This document shows positions 1-10,326 of a DNA stretch of 64,000 bases, piece after piece (position 1 is the stretch's first letter; every line of letters begins with the position of its first letter). The notes under the pieces are model-generated. The model made no database searches, was not told where the DNA came from, and worked only from the letters and a program-made list of their open reading frames with translations. Origin of the DNA: Aedes albopictus (taxonomy: Eukaryota > Arthropoda > Insecta > Diptera > Culicidae). Location of the stretch: NCBI RefSeq assembly GCF_035046485.1, contig NC_085136.1:81175734-81239733 (forward strand). The letters run 5' to 3'. A program made the translations under genes and the position numbers.

Positions 1-39
1 TGATGATGAGATATGAAAGATGCGAGATGAGATGTGAGA
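1..39. repeat. GATGAGA-type simple sequence, left part
   Basis: Purine-rich degenerate simple repeat built on GATGAGA. It continues at 459 on the other side of the foldback element, so the foldback appears to have inserted into it. Confidence 0.7.
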
Positions 40-458
40 CTTAAGGCGAAACTGGATTGATTGATTGATTTGTCTTTATTAGAGAGACTTTCAGCCCTTG
101 GCTGGTTCGTCTCTGCGAAACTGGAAGCATTTTCTCATTTTTTCGGTTTTTGATTTTTTATAAAATAACGAAGCAATATTTTCAAAATCGGTTTTCGTAC
201 ACATGTAGAATATGGATCAAGGTATCTACTGATTTTTTTTCTAGATTGAAAATGTTTTTCGATTTTGCAGAAACCATTATTTGTGAAATTTTGTTTAAAA
301 ATGGTTTCTGCAAAAACTAAAAACATTTTCAATCTGGAAAAAAAATCAGGAGATACCTTGATCCATATTCTACATGTGCAGGAAAACCGATTTTGAAAAT
401 ATTGCTTCGTTATTTTATAAAAAATCAAAAACCAAAAAGTGAGGAGTTTCGCCTTAAG
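40..458. mobile_element. Foldback (MITE-like) element
   Basis: The ends are inverted copies of CTTAAGGCGAAACT (40-53 and 445-458). The pairing continues inward through most of the element: the block reading 'aataacgaagcaatatttt' near 164 returns as its complement near 395-412, and the 'ggtatctac/atccatattctacatg' blocks also pair. The loop lies around 285-300. There is no coding potential; the frame across 135-428 is a by-product of the two arms. The left arm is interrupted by a small retroposon insertion at 56-114. I could not define a target duplication in the repetitive flanks. Confidence 0.75.
56..114 (-). mobile_element. 5'-truncated retroposon tail inserted in the foldback
   Basis: A 59-bp insert is flanked by perfect 10-bp direct repeats GCGAAACTGG (46-55 and 115-124). 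On the minus strand it reads 'gagacgaaccagcc...ggctgaaagtctc...taataaagacaa' followed by ATCA-type tandem repeats. This is a truncated retroposon 3' end. Two related tails occur at 19,219-19,288 and 24,798-24,836. The parent LINE or SINE is not identifiable here. Confidence 0.75.
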
Positions 459-1070
459 CGATGGATGGGAGATGGGACATGAAAGACGATTGATGAGGAA
501 TAAGGGTTGAGAAATGAGAGATAAAAAAAAAGAGATAAGAGATGAGATATCAGAGATGAAAAATGAGAGATAGGAGATGAGAGATAAGAGATGATGAAGC
601 TGGTGATGATGGAGACAATGAAAGATGATGCTGATGAGAGATGGAAGGTTAGAGATGAGAAATGAGAGATAAGCGCGGAGATGAGAGATGGGAATTGAGA
701 GATAAAAGATGAGAGTTAAGAGAAAAATGAGAAATTAGAGGTAAGAGATTAGAGTTACGAGATGAGGGATGAGATGAGTGATGAATAATAAAAGATGTGA
801 GATGATGACGATGAAAATAGATGAGGAATGCGAGATGAGAGAGGAGAGGAGAGACATGGGAGTTGTGAGATGGAAGATGATAAATGAGATGAAAGATGAG
901 ATATGAAATATGATAGATGAATGATAAGAGATGATGATAAGTATGCTGATACTGGTAGGAACATATTCAGACGTGACAAAATTTTTTTGCAGGGAGTCGA
1001 ATACGGTGCAAAAGAAGCTATAGCTATAGCTCTTATAAGAAATAAGAAATGAGAGACGATGATGATGAGA
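459..1070. repeat. GATGAGAGATGAGA simple-sequence tract
   Basis: About 600 bp of degenerate GATGAGA/GAGATAAGA purine-rich repeats on the plus strand. A less repetitive patch lies at about 935-1,035. The open frame across 755-979 is only the Ser/Leu/His-rich reading of this repeat. Confidence 0.8.
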
Positions 1071-1071
1071 G

Positions 1072-1885
1072 ATGAGAGTTTTTCCAGGTTCTTCAGAAAT
1101 TCCCTCTGGGATTCCTTTACGAACTTCCTTGGGATTTCTTCATTCCAGAGTCCATTCCCAGATCCAGAGAGGTTTTATTGGAGATAATCCAGAAATTTCT
1201 TCATGGATTTTTCAGAAATTCATTTTAGGATTATTTCTAAAATTCCTTATTCCTGAAGGTTATTTGAAACCCTACAGAGAATCTTCGGATTTTTTTTTTC
1301 AAGAATTCCTTGAGAAATTCCTTCCGGGTTAAGACATTACTCCAGAGATTTTTGCGAAGTTCATTCAATTTCACAAAAAAATAACTTGCAGAATTCTTGA
1401 AACAATCCTTGAAAAAAAAACATAGAAATCCAAGCAGGAGTATATGAAGGAATCCCCAAAAAATGCCCTGGTGTTACCTTTGGAAGTTGCAAGAAGAAAT
1501 TCTTGTAAAATTTTCCAGGACAAAATATTCCAAAGAAATTCCTCCACATAAAGGAATCACTGGAGCAATTTCTAAAGGGATTCCTTTAGAAAATCTTTTA
1601 AGGATTTTTTCATTAATTCTTCCAGTGATTACTTCAGCAAGTTTTCCAAAAAAATCATTCATTACTTCGTACAGGTATTTCTCCAAGAAGTTTTTCTGGG
1701 ATACCTTCAAAAATATCTCAAGAGACTTCTACAGAGTTTTAAGGATTTATTCGGGAATTTCAACAAGGGATTAATGCAAAAATTCTTCCAAGTAGTTTTA
1801 CAAAATTTCCTGTTAAAATTTTTTTTTAAACTTTCAGATTCCTTCGGAAAATTTCCAACGGATCTTCGCAAAATAATCTTAGAAA
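1072..1885 (+). repeat. TTCC-type degenerate satellite (block 1)
   Basis: Imperfect tandem copies of a roughly 12-15-base motif around ATTCCTCCAGGAA/AATTCCTT, with variants such as TTCTTCCAGTG. This is the same family that fills much of the window. The overlapping short open frames on both strands have no recognisable domain and match the repeat period. Confidence 0.75.
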
Positions 1886-1891
1886 CATCTA

Positions 1892-3361
1892 GGGTGCGGG
1901 CACCGGTTATGGCCAGTCTAAGGAAAATCATTTTTATAAAAATAACCAATAATTCAATGAAAACTAGCAATCCCAAGTAACATTTTAAGTTTTGTTCGGC
2001 TCTACAAGAGATCTTCATGATCAATTTTATAAAACTTGCAATAAAACTGAATCATACATCAAAACCTCTTGATAACCTCTTTAAGAGTACCTTCCGGCTA
2101 AGTGGACCACTCTCGGAGAGGTTCTGCAAACCGCATTAAGAGTAGCAATAAACCCGTTTTAAAACCTAGTTGAAATATTTCCCATTCTCGATTGTTGTTG
2201 TTTTTTTTTTCAACAAAAACTATGACAGCTCAAGATGCAGAGAAGCTTCTTCGATGGCACGTAAAGTTCAGGAGGATACATCATTCGTAAGTAGAAAGCG
2301 ATTATTTCAAAGCAGTATTTTAGTAGTTATTGTGCTGGTAGGCTTATGCGCATTCGAATTTACCGTGAATATTGGGGTTGCAGAATCATAAAATTAATGC
2401 GCTTCGAAAATAGTGAATATTATTATCTTGGAATTAAAAAAATCAATTTGTGAATTTAGTAAAACTATCCCGAATCACAAGAAAACTCAGCAGAGAGAGT
2501 TTATTTATGTGAGCATGTTATGAAAATGGTTGCAAACTACCAATTCATTGCCAATTTAAGCAAAATTAACTATTTTTCATTCACGTAAGCTAATTCTTCA
2601 ATATGGCGACGACCATAATCAGCGAAAATAAAACGAAAGCAAGTTTACTTTTATGATGACCGCAATAAACCTAGCAGTGTCATAGTTTCTGCTTTTCCAC
2701 CAACAGATGTCGTTACTAATCGAACGGATCGCCATCTGTTGAGAGTTTTAACAGTTTTATTGCGGTAATAATGATTGCCAGAAGGTTTACATGTCGGAAA
2801 GTTTTGTTTACTCTTAAAATCTGTCTTTATAGATATCTTCAAGTATGCTATAAAACATTTTATCAATGGTTTTCATAAAAGCAGTCATAAAACTGTGAGT
2901 TTTAATTATTGCTGTAATAAAACATTAATAAAAATCAAACAAAACCAATCAGCGATGGAATTGTTACTTGGGATGTGTCAAATGAAAGGTTTCGATCTAT
3001 ACTTTATTAGAAAAATGCAGAAATCAAGCTTATACTTGATTTTTGTATTAAAAGTAGCACTGGCCAAAATAGAAGCATTGCCGCAGTTTTGGTCATATTC
3101 TTAGCTTTGGTTTCTATTTTGGCCAATCACGTGTATTTCTTATGGGAGTGGCCAAATTAGAAGCACCCTGGCCAAAATAGATATATGGGAGGTAATTTTT
3201 AAAGAAAATTATTTTTTTCTTCCAGTTTTTAATCAAAATGTATGGTTTTCACAGTTAGAATCTACTAGTAAAAAATAAATGTATGCCGAATTAGATCGTA
3301 ACAGGCTGAATACTGCACTATGGCCAAGACTCCGGGCTGGCCAAAACTGAAGCTTCAACCC
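1892..3361. mobile_element. TA-flanked non-autonomous element with TGGCCA-rich ends
   Basis: It is flanked by TA at 1,890-1,891 and 3,362-3,363. The ends are imperfect inverted repeats: GGGTG...GGTTATGGCCAG on the left and CTGGCCAAAACT...CAACCC on the right. The right 300 bp contains further 'tggccaaaatagaagc' copies. No transposase frame is visible. A smaller inverted repeat (2,657-2,770) and several 'gcaataaaac' motifs lie inside. The end match is modest, so the boundaries are provisional. Confidence 0.5.
2657..2770. repeat. Small internal inverted repeat
   Basis: 'gaccgcaataaa' near 2,659 pairs with 'tttattgcggtaa' near 2,757, and 'acagatg' pairs with 'catctgt' between them. This gives a short palindromic MITE-like unit inside the larger element. 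It has no coding content. Confidence 0.5.
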
Positions 3362-4830
3362 TACAGAATTTAAATGCATGGCTGGGGTGCATAAATAAGA
3401 AATGTGCATCAATTGAGGCTTACAATGAGGGGAATTTGTGCATAAAATAAGTTTGGGCTTTCATGAGGGAATCTAGTTGGTGAGAACAGTTCTTGCTCCT
3501 GGGCGTTTGAGGTGGGGCTAAGGGGGTTTCCATAAAGTTCCCAGAGAGCCCAGAAAAGGGGGTTCCAAGGGGCTTCAGGGGCGTTTCAGGGAGTTGTTTC
3601 AGGGGATTTGGGGTGCCTTTTAAGGGCGTTCCTTCAGGTTTTGATGGCTTTTTAATGAGATTACGGGAAATGGAAATTCAGAGCCATTTAAATAGAATTT
3701 AGGGGATTTTAGGGACGTTTTAAGGTGCTTTAAGGACAGTTCAGGGGTTCTCAGGAGCCTTTAAAAGGCGTTACAAGGGGTTTGAGAGGCGTTTCACAGC
3801 ATTTCAGAGTATTTTCAGATAATTTCAGGGGGTTTCAAGTGCATTTTAAGGGCGTTCCTAGAGCTTTTAGGGGCGTTTGATAGCATTTCAGGGGCGTTAC
3901 GAGGTATTTCAGGTCAAGGTCGTATCAGGGGGTTTCAAGAACATCTTCAAATCAAATAGCATTTCAGGGGCGTTTCAAAGTATTTTGGGATGAGGTCTCA
4001 TAAAATCCTCTGCAACTTCCTGAAACGCCTCCAAAATCCCCCTTAAACCCCCTCGGACCCCATGTAACGCACCTGAGACGCTCTGAAACCCCGAAAACTC
4101 CTTCGTAACGCTTCCGTAACGCCTCTGAATCCCGCCAAAAATGCTCTAAAACTGCCTGACATGCCTCTAAAATCCTCCTATAACGCCCCGGACCCCATGT
4201 AACACACCTGAGACCCTCCGAAACCCCCGAAAACGCCTCCATAAGGCCTCTGAATCCCAACAAAAATGCACTGAAACTTACTGAAATGCCACCAAAAATC
4301 CCTCTAAAATCCCCTCGGACCCAATGTATCGCACCTGAACCCCCAAAAACGCCTGCCTAACGCCTCCGAATCACCCTTAAGACCCACTTGCACCCCATGT
4401 TACGCACGTGAGACCATCGGAAACCCGCAAAAACGTACCTGTACCGCCTCCAAAACCCGTCAAAAATCCTCTGAAACTCTCTTCAATGCTTTCGAAAACC
4501 TTCTCAGACGACCCGAACCAAACACCTAACCCCCCCCCCCCTTAGACTTGCCCTGAGAGTGCCTGAGATCTCCTGGTACCCTGCGGAAAACCCCCAAGGG
4601 TTCCCAAGACCCCCTGAAACTTCCCTGTGACTTCCATTCGCTCATCCCTATAAACACACCCTGGCCGCGCGCCGTTGCAATAGTTACCGTCATTATTCAA
4701 TATTCTTATGCACAATATTGGTTTTGAATAGCTTTACCTAGTTTAATGCAGGGCATAAAAAAGGTACATAAATTAAAAGTGCATAAAAATAACATGCATA
4801 AATTGAGGTTTAAGTGTATTTCTCAAAAGG
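3362..4830. mobile_element. Palindromic G/C-rich repeat element, copy 1
   Basis: The left half (about 3,480-3,990) is built of G-rich units like TTCAGGGGCGTTTCAGGGG. The right half (about 3,990-4,640) is the complementary C-rich form (CCTGAAACGCCTCCAAAA), so the whole is a loose giant palindrome. Both ends carry AT-rich 'gcataaatt' motifs (3,389-3,450 and 4,750-4,805). A second copy lies at about 38,380-39,815. The two share left-arm text around 'agcccagaaaaggggg' and right-arm text around 'cgtcattatt...atgca.aatattggtt'. No coding potential. Confidence 0.65.
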
Positions 4831-4869
4831 TGTTTTGTATAAGTTCTGACATGAATTGCATAAAAATAA

Positions 4870-5870
4870 CCAGCAGAATTATTGAAAGAATCCTTGCAGA
4901 AATATTTGAAAAATCCCTGTAAGGAACCCCTAAAAAAACTCCTGACGAAATCTTAGTGTATCATTGTGCTTGCCTCACAATACACAAATTCATGCAATAA
5001 TAGCAGGCACAGAAAGCCCTTCAACTAATAGCTGTAAAAATGCCTAGATAAAAACCTTGTTTCTGGAAGGATTCCAGGACAAAAAATCCTAAAGGAAATC
5101 TGTAGTTATCTTTGCTTGAATTCTTGAATAAATCCCTGGGAGCATACCAAAACAAACTTCCTGAGATACATCATTAATCCCCAGAAGAAAAACATTGCAA
5201 ATTTCTGGAGGAACAACTGAGTGATTCCATAAAAACATTTCTTAAAAAATTTCAAGAGGAATTCGTGGAGAAATCCGTGAAGAAATTTCTGAAACAATCT
5301 CTTAAAATTGTCTCTGGGGAAACCCCTGCAGAACAAAGATACTGGTAGTACTTGAAGAAATCCCCCAAAAAATTGCTAAGGGATCCATGGAGGATTTTCT
5401 GAAGAAATCCTTGGAAAAACTCCTGGAGATACCTCTTAGAAGAATTTCTAATACAAGTTCTGATGATGATGATGAAATCCCTGAATTCTGGAAGAAGTAA
5501 GTACACATAAAAACTTGAACATATTTTTGAAGGAAATCCTTCGAATAAATTAAAAAACAAAACACTATCGGAGGAATATTTGGAAAAGCTGGAGAATTCA
5601 CAGTAGGTATTCAAAAAAGATTGAAAAATACCAAATAATGTATTTTTAAATAATTTCAACAGCAATTGTCGAGAAAATCTTCGTAAAAATTTCTGGAGCA
5701 TAACCGGAGAAAATTCTGAAAGAATCCCTGAAGAAAGGTTTGAATGAATCCTAAGCAATTCCTGGAGGAATGCTTCTAGGAATACCTAGAAAAACTTCTG
5801 GCGAATTTTCCACACGAAGAACTTCTGAGGAATTTTAAAATAAATTCCTGAAAAAATTCCCGTTCTTTTC
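4870..5870 (-). repeat. TTCC-type degenerate satellite (block 2)
   Basis: Units read mainly as GAAATCCCTGGAGGAATT, the opposite orientation to block 1. The longest frame (5,252-5,758, 168 codons on the minus strand) is rich in Ser, Phe and Leu, has no domain, and follows the repeat. A SINE fragment lies at 4,954-5,045. Confidence 0.7.
4954..5045 (+). mobile_element. Fragment of a Feilai-like SINE
   Basis: The text 'gtatcattgtgcttgcctcacaat...aaattcatgcaataatagcaggca...agcccttcaactaatagctgt' matches the central body of the SINEs at 20,050-20,285 and 39,035-39,293. The tRNA-like head and triplet tail are both missing. Confidence 0.65.
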
Positions 5871-7213
5871 GAGCCAAAACTTTTTAACAGGTTCTCAATG
5901 ATGAATGTTGCCAAAGACCGCTGTTATTGATCAATATTTTTCCATGCATGCTTGGACAGAAGACTCATGGACATTGGACACAATCATAGTATACTTGTTA
6001 ACTTCTTGCACACCTTGCAGGACATCGTGTATAAAGATGCGCATGCGAGTGATGTGTAATAGCTCTACAGCTCGGAGAATCTTTTTTGAAAATTCTCCAT
6101 GGTAATTCCTTTTTAAAATTTGGGCCACCATTAAATCATACGCTTAATTGTAAGATATAAATGTCAGGAACAAAATCAGTTCAATTTATGACGCCATTTT
6201 TCCCCATGTTTCCCCCAGAAAAGTCACCCAATACTGGTTTTCTTAACGCGACGCATCTAATATCAGTTTGCTTTACCCATCCTCATCAAAGCAAACGTTA
6301 AGAATGAATGTCAAAAGGTCACCGCACAGTATAGGTTCACACTAGCTCAATGATCTCGACGTTCATGGATCAATTCCAGTCATGAATCATATTTTTTCAA
6401 ATTTGTATAACTTTATCTTATTTTTTATTTTACTCCGGGGATTTATTTTACTTCGCTAACTATCACATCGTGGTGAATCTCTGTAGGACGATCCCAACCC
6501 ACCACAATACAAATTTGTCCACGACAGAACCACAGAACCTTCTTATGATTGCAATCGGCATCATATCGATAATGGTACGACTAACGTGGTTCGTGGTTTG
6601 GTCCTTTAATGACAAGGAAAATTCCTCTCGGATAATATATGTTTTACGTGGCGGTGGCAGTAGATCTGGATCGAGTCTTCCCACAAACTGGACACATGTT
6701 CAACTTCATTACGTTTTCTAACACTTGTGTTGAACATCGAACGTCAAACATCGGAGTACCCGTGTGTGCTACCGTACTCCGTGTCGAAGAGTACTCAAGT
6801 ACAAAACTTGTGTACGTACAGAAGTACAAAACGAAAATCGATCCGACCGCAAACCGAGAATGGAACCCGAAGCGGCGTTCGGATTGGTAAACGATTGGTG
6901 CCAATCTGTTAATCGTCCCCAAGTAACACCGAAAACATAATCCGAAATAGCAACATATTTACTTTGTCCTACAGCAGTTGTTATGAAGTTTCTCGAAACA
7001 TATTATATCATGGATATGTCGTTTTCATGATACCTAAAACTTATGCACAGTGATCTGCTATTTGGAAGTCTAATTAAAGAATATATTCAGTTTTCTCAAA
7101 CAAACCTTGCATATTGTTTTCGATTATGTTGGGTATGTTCTATTTAAGTGCACTTTGATTCAACACGAATGTTGTTGTTGTTTTCGGATAACCAACCGAA
7201 ATGGTATACTAGA
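5871..7213. other. No gene recognised; low-repeat DNA
   Basis: Mixed sequence without obvious tandem structure. A stretch at about 6,346-6,380 ('ctcaatgatctcgacgttcatggatcaattccag') resembles the tRNA-like segment at 14,541-14,604, so part may be an old SINE remnant. Several 60-90 codon frames overlap on both strands at 6,460-6,920, but none has a recognisable domain. Confidence 0.4.
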
Positions 7214-7301
7214 CATACGTAATGCCTGAAGTTCATAGGCACAATATGTGTTGAAAAATGGACAAATTAAGTGGAAAAATTGCAAAAAAAAAATCCACGT
7301 A

Positions 7302-7375
7302 GTTCTGGTGGGATTTGAACCCACGTCTCCACAAGTTCGTTAGACAGGGCGCGTTAACCAACTCCGCCACAGAAC
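7302..7375 (-). other. tRNA-like SINE head (left arm)
   Basis: On the minus strand it starts GTTCTGTGGCGGAGTTGG (A-box-like) and ends near GGGTTCAAATCCC (B-box, T-arm) and CCAGAAC. Acceptor ends pair over six bases with one mismatch at the seventh. The anticodon region is poor. It looks like a polymerase III promoter relic of a SINE, not a working tRNA gene. Confidence 0.6.
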
Positions 7376-7724
7376 AAGTAACAATTCTGTGAAGTAGAAA
7401 GCCAACCTGAATCCAAACGCCCACCTTACCCCACGTTCGTGTTGAATTAGAGCGGTTGAATTAGAGCGACGGTCTCTCTATCGCAATAGCGGTCGTGCGA
7501 GGGATATGCGACCGAGTCGAACGCCCGACACACAGTGATGGTCTCATTCGCAAGTTGTGGATGAGCATGTGCTGTGGATAGGCAAACAGTCTCGGCACTA
7601 AAAATAACATGCTCTCACTGTTGTTCATAGGCACGCTCAGAGAGTGTTGGAAGTGGAGGAAAGAACGTGGTGTGAGGTGGGCGTTGGGTTCAGGTTGGCC
7701 TTCTACTTCACATAATTGTTACTT

Positions 7725-7798
7725 GTTCTGTGACGGAGTTGGTTAACGCGCCCTGTCTAGCGAACTGGGAGAGACGTGGGTTCAAACCCCACCTAAAC
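7725..7798 (+). other. tRNA-like SINE head (right arm)
   Basis: A plus-strand partner of the left-arm segment, also 74 nt, with GTTCTGTGACGGAGTTGG and GGGTTCAAACCCC. The 3' acceptor side reads CCTAAAC, so pairing with the 5' side is weaker than in the left arm. It is probably a decayed SINE head. Confidence 0.55.
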
Positions 7799-7894
7799 TA
7801 CGTGGATTTTTTCGCAATTTTTCCACTCGATTTGTCCATTTTTCAACACATATTGTGCCTATGAACATCAGGCATTACGTATGTATTTCCGTAA

Positions 7895-8060
7895 TATTTT
7901 TCCCAGAATTCGGCTCATTGTGCTCTGCAAATTTGTTCCACAAATTTCTTCTAGAATTCCCCCAGGAATTTTCGTGGCTTTTTTCTCGATTTCTCCCTGA
8001 GCTTCTTTCAGAATTTCTTTCGGAATTTTTCAGTACCTTCTTAGATTTTGTCTACAGGAC
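7895..8060 (+). repeat. TTCC-type degenerate satellite (block 3)
   Basis: A short block of 'aattcccccaggaattttcg/tttctttcagaatttc' units directly after the foldback. Confidence 0.55.
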
Positions 8061-8370
8061 CTCTTTGACCCAGGAATCCAAGGACCGAGGAGTGACATTA
8101 ACCTTTGTAACAACGTCACTCCCACCGTTAATATTTCATATTCATGCTTCGTATACGGAACGGTTGGTACGACATGTCTCCGTTCTTTGATTTCAATAAC
8201 AATAACAACACTGCACAGTAGGCCTGGCCGCTTTAATGTTTGTAATACATCTTAGATGTGCTGCAAGGATTAATGATGACAAGAAAAATTATGCAATTAG
8301 TCAATTGTATCATTTTCCTGGATTCTTACAATGAACGGCTGTGTATGTGTAGACTAGACAGTAACTCCCG
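8061..8370. other. No gene recognised
   Basis: About 300 bp of non-tandem sequence between satellite blocks. I see no reading frame, RNA gene or inverted repeat in it. Confidence 0.35.
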
Positions 8371-9800
8371 TACCTCTCTGGAAATTCCAGTAGAGATTTC
8401 GTCTAGAGTTTCTACATAACTTCTCTCCGAGTTCTTTTCATGATTTTTACTGAAATTCCTTTGAGGATTACTTCCGGTTTTCTGTCGGATTGCCTTCCTA
8501 ATTTTCCTGGCGTTCCGCTCGTTATTGATTTATTTTTTTTTTGCAAAAAATGACCAAAATTTAACCTGTTAATTCTTCTGTGCATTTCCGAAGAAAAAAA
8601 TCATAGGAAGGTATCTCGTAGGACTTCCGGGAGGATTTCCAAAATACATAAATTTCTTTAAAATACCAGGGTGATCTGCGAGAAAAAGTCCAGGAGAAAA
8701 TCTTTGAGAAATCCCAGAAGCGCCACTCCGCAAGATATATAAGATGAAATTGAAAAAATAATGTTAAAAAAATGCGAAAAAACTCCCGCAATTTGTTCCC
8801 GAGTTTTCTCATGCAATTTTTCCTGGTTTATTTTGAAGTTTTTCCGGTATTCTTCCTTGAAAAAATATATTGAGAAAGAAATCCCGAGATTTTTTCTCAA
8901 AAACCCATCGAGAACTTGTTCCATAATACCTCCTTTGGCTGGAGGTGCATAAGTATACCTAGAAAGCAGGAAACAACATCGGATGAAATCTAGAAGACGT
9001 TCTGGAAACATGCCGGAGGAATTTCTTGCAATTGCTAGAAGCGTTATTCTCACAAATGCTCCTGAGATTTGACCCTCTATTCCTAGCGCAATTTTCCAAA
9101 ATTTATTTTTCAGGTTTTCTACTGAAATTCTTTCGGGGCATAGAGTCGGATTTTTTTTCGAAAGGTCCATATCCATTCCAGGGTAAAAGATGGAATGAAT
9201 TTCGGAACAGCTCATAGGAGAGAAACGTTGGCAAAAAATCGAAAAGAAATCTGGCAGAAATTTCAAAGAAATTTTCGAAAAAAACTTCTGGAAAAAACGA
9301 GAAATTCTAGATACATGAAGGAAGGAATTCCACGTAAATTCTACGAGCAGCTCTTTGAAAAAATCCAGAAGAAATGCTGGTTCAAACTCAGAGAAAATTT
9401 TCGAGAAAAAAAATCAGAAACCTCGAGAGCAGAAGTTTTTCCTGCAGGAACCGTGGAAGAAACTCTCGCAGGAGTTCTAGAGCAAAAAAGCAGTAGTGAT
9501 TTTAGGAGAAATTCTGGGAAAAAACTCAATATAAAATCCACGGAGAGATTCCTGGATCCATTTTGGGACTTTAGAGTAGGTAATTCTAATACATGGTATG
9601 AAAAATCTTAAAAAAAATCATCATTCTTATGGAGAAATTTCGAGCAGAATTCTGCGAAAAGCCTCATCAGGAAAATTGAGAAAAATCTGCGGAGAGGTCC
9701 TGGAAGAAATATCAGGCAAATTGTGAGAGGGATTCTGAGGGTTATCATAGGTGAAACTTTAGAAGAAACTTCGAGAAAAATCTGTGCGGGAACTCCGGCA
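8371..9800. repeat. TTCC-type degenerate satellite (block 4)
   Basis: Strongly diverged units of the same family in both orientations, A-rich in the second half. Frames of 202 codons (8,658-9,266, minus) and 138 codons (9,195-9,611, plus) overlap in opposite directions, have no known domain, and are rich in Lys, Phe and Ser. I treat them as repeat by-products. Confidence 0.6.
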
Positions 9801-9984
9801 GAAGTAGCGCTGGAAATTTAATAAGATTGATAAGTCACAAGCTAGGGATTGGCTCAAGTAGATAATTAGCTGGCGCTAAAAACTCATGATTATGTGAATG
9901 CAAAAAATGAAAGAAAAATATTTATTGTTAACAAAAAGTGACTCGTGAAGTTGTGCCGATATCTTTCAATAATTGCTGGCTCCA

Positions 9985-10075
9985 AAAATACTCTCATACA
10001 CATTTCCAAGCCGATTGGATTAGTAGTTTTCGAGTTTATAAGGCCCAGATAGACAGACAGACATTCATTTTTATG
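9985..10075. repeat. Dispersed repeat fragment with ACAG microsatellite
   Basis: 'caagccgattggattagtagttttcgag...agatagacagacagacattcatttttat' resembles terminal segments of dispersed elements common in arthropod genomes. The neighbouring 9,801-10,318 holds no gene. The assignment rests on general familiarity only. Confidence 0.35.
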
Positions 10076-10326
10076 TAGATCGCAAATTAGTTTGATATGG
10101 AACGAACTCACCGATAAATATCCATCCCTGTGTCCAGTGAACATCTGCTTCGAATTGACGTTGACAGTTGACAGTTGACAGTTTCACTCTTATTTTTGTG
10201 ATATGGGAGAATAACATTCTTTCAAACTTTCACAAAAATATAATAGTATGAAACGTGCTCACCAATGTACATATGTAACACCGGTGAAATATGCGGGAAT
10301 CTCTTTGTCCCTACTTTACACTAACG

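Larger units (their letters stand above)
7214..7883. mobile_element. Foldback element with tRNA-like sequence in both arms
   Basis: The termini are perfect inverted CATACGTAATGCC (7,214-7,226 and 7,871-7,883). Arms of about 210 bp pair nearly throughout, including 'aggcacaatatgtgttgaaaaa' near the ends. Each arm contains a 74-nt tRNA-like segment (7,302-7,375 minus; 7,725-7,798 plus). The loop of about 230 bp is unrelated. This could be two SINEs captured head to head or a foldback transposon. No protein is encoded. Confidence 0.75.

Noticed and set aside
7302..7798. A pair of tRNA genes
   Set aside because: The T-arm is good but the acceptor stem has mismatches and no clear anticodon loop is present. 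Both lie inside repeat arms, so SINE heads are more likely.
8658..9266. A 202-codon minus-strand frame
   Set aside because: It overlaps open frames on the other strand (8,761-9,217), lies in diverged satellite and shows no domain, signal or conserved motif.
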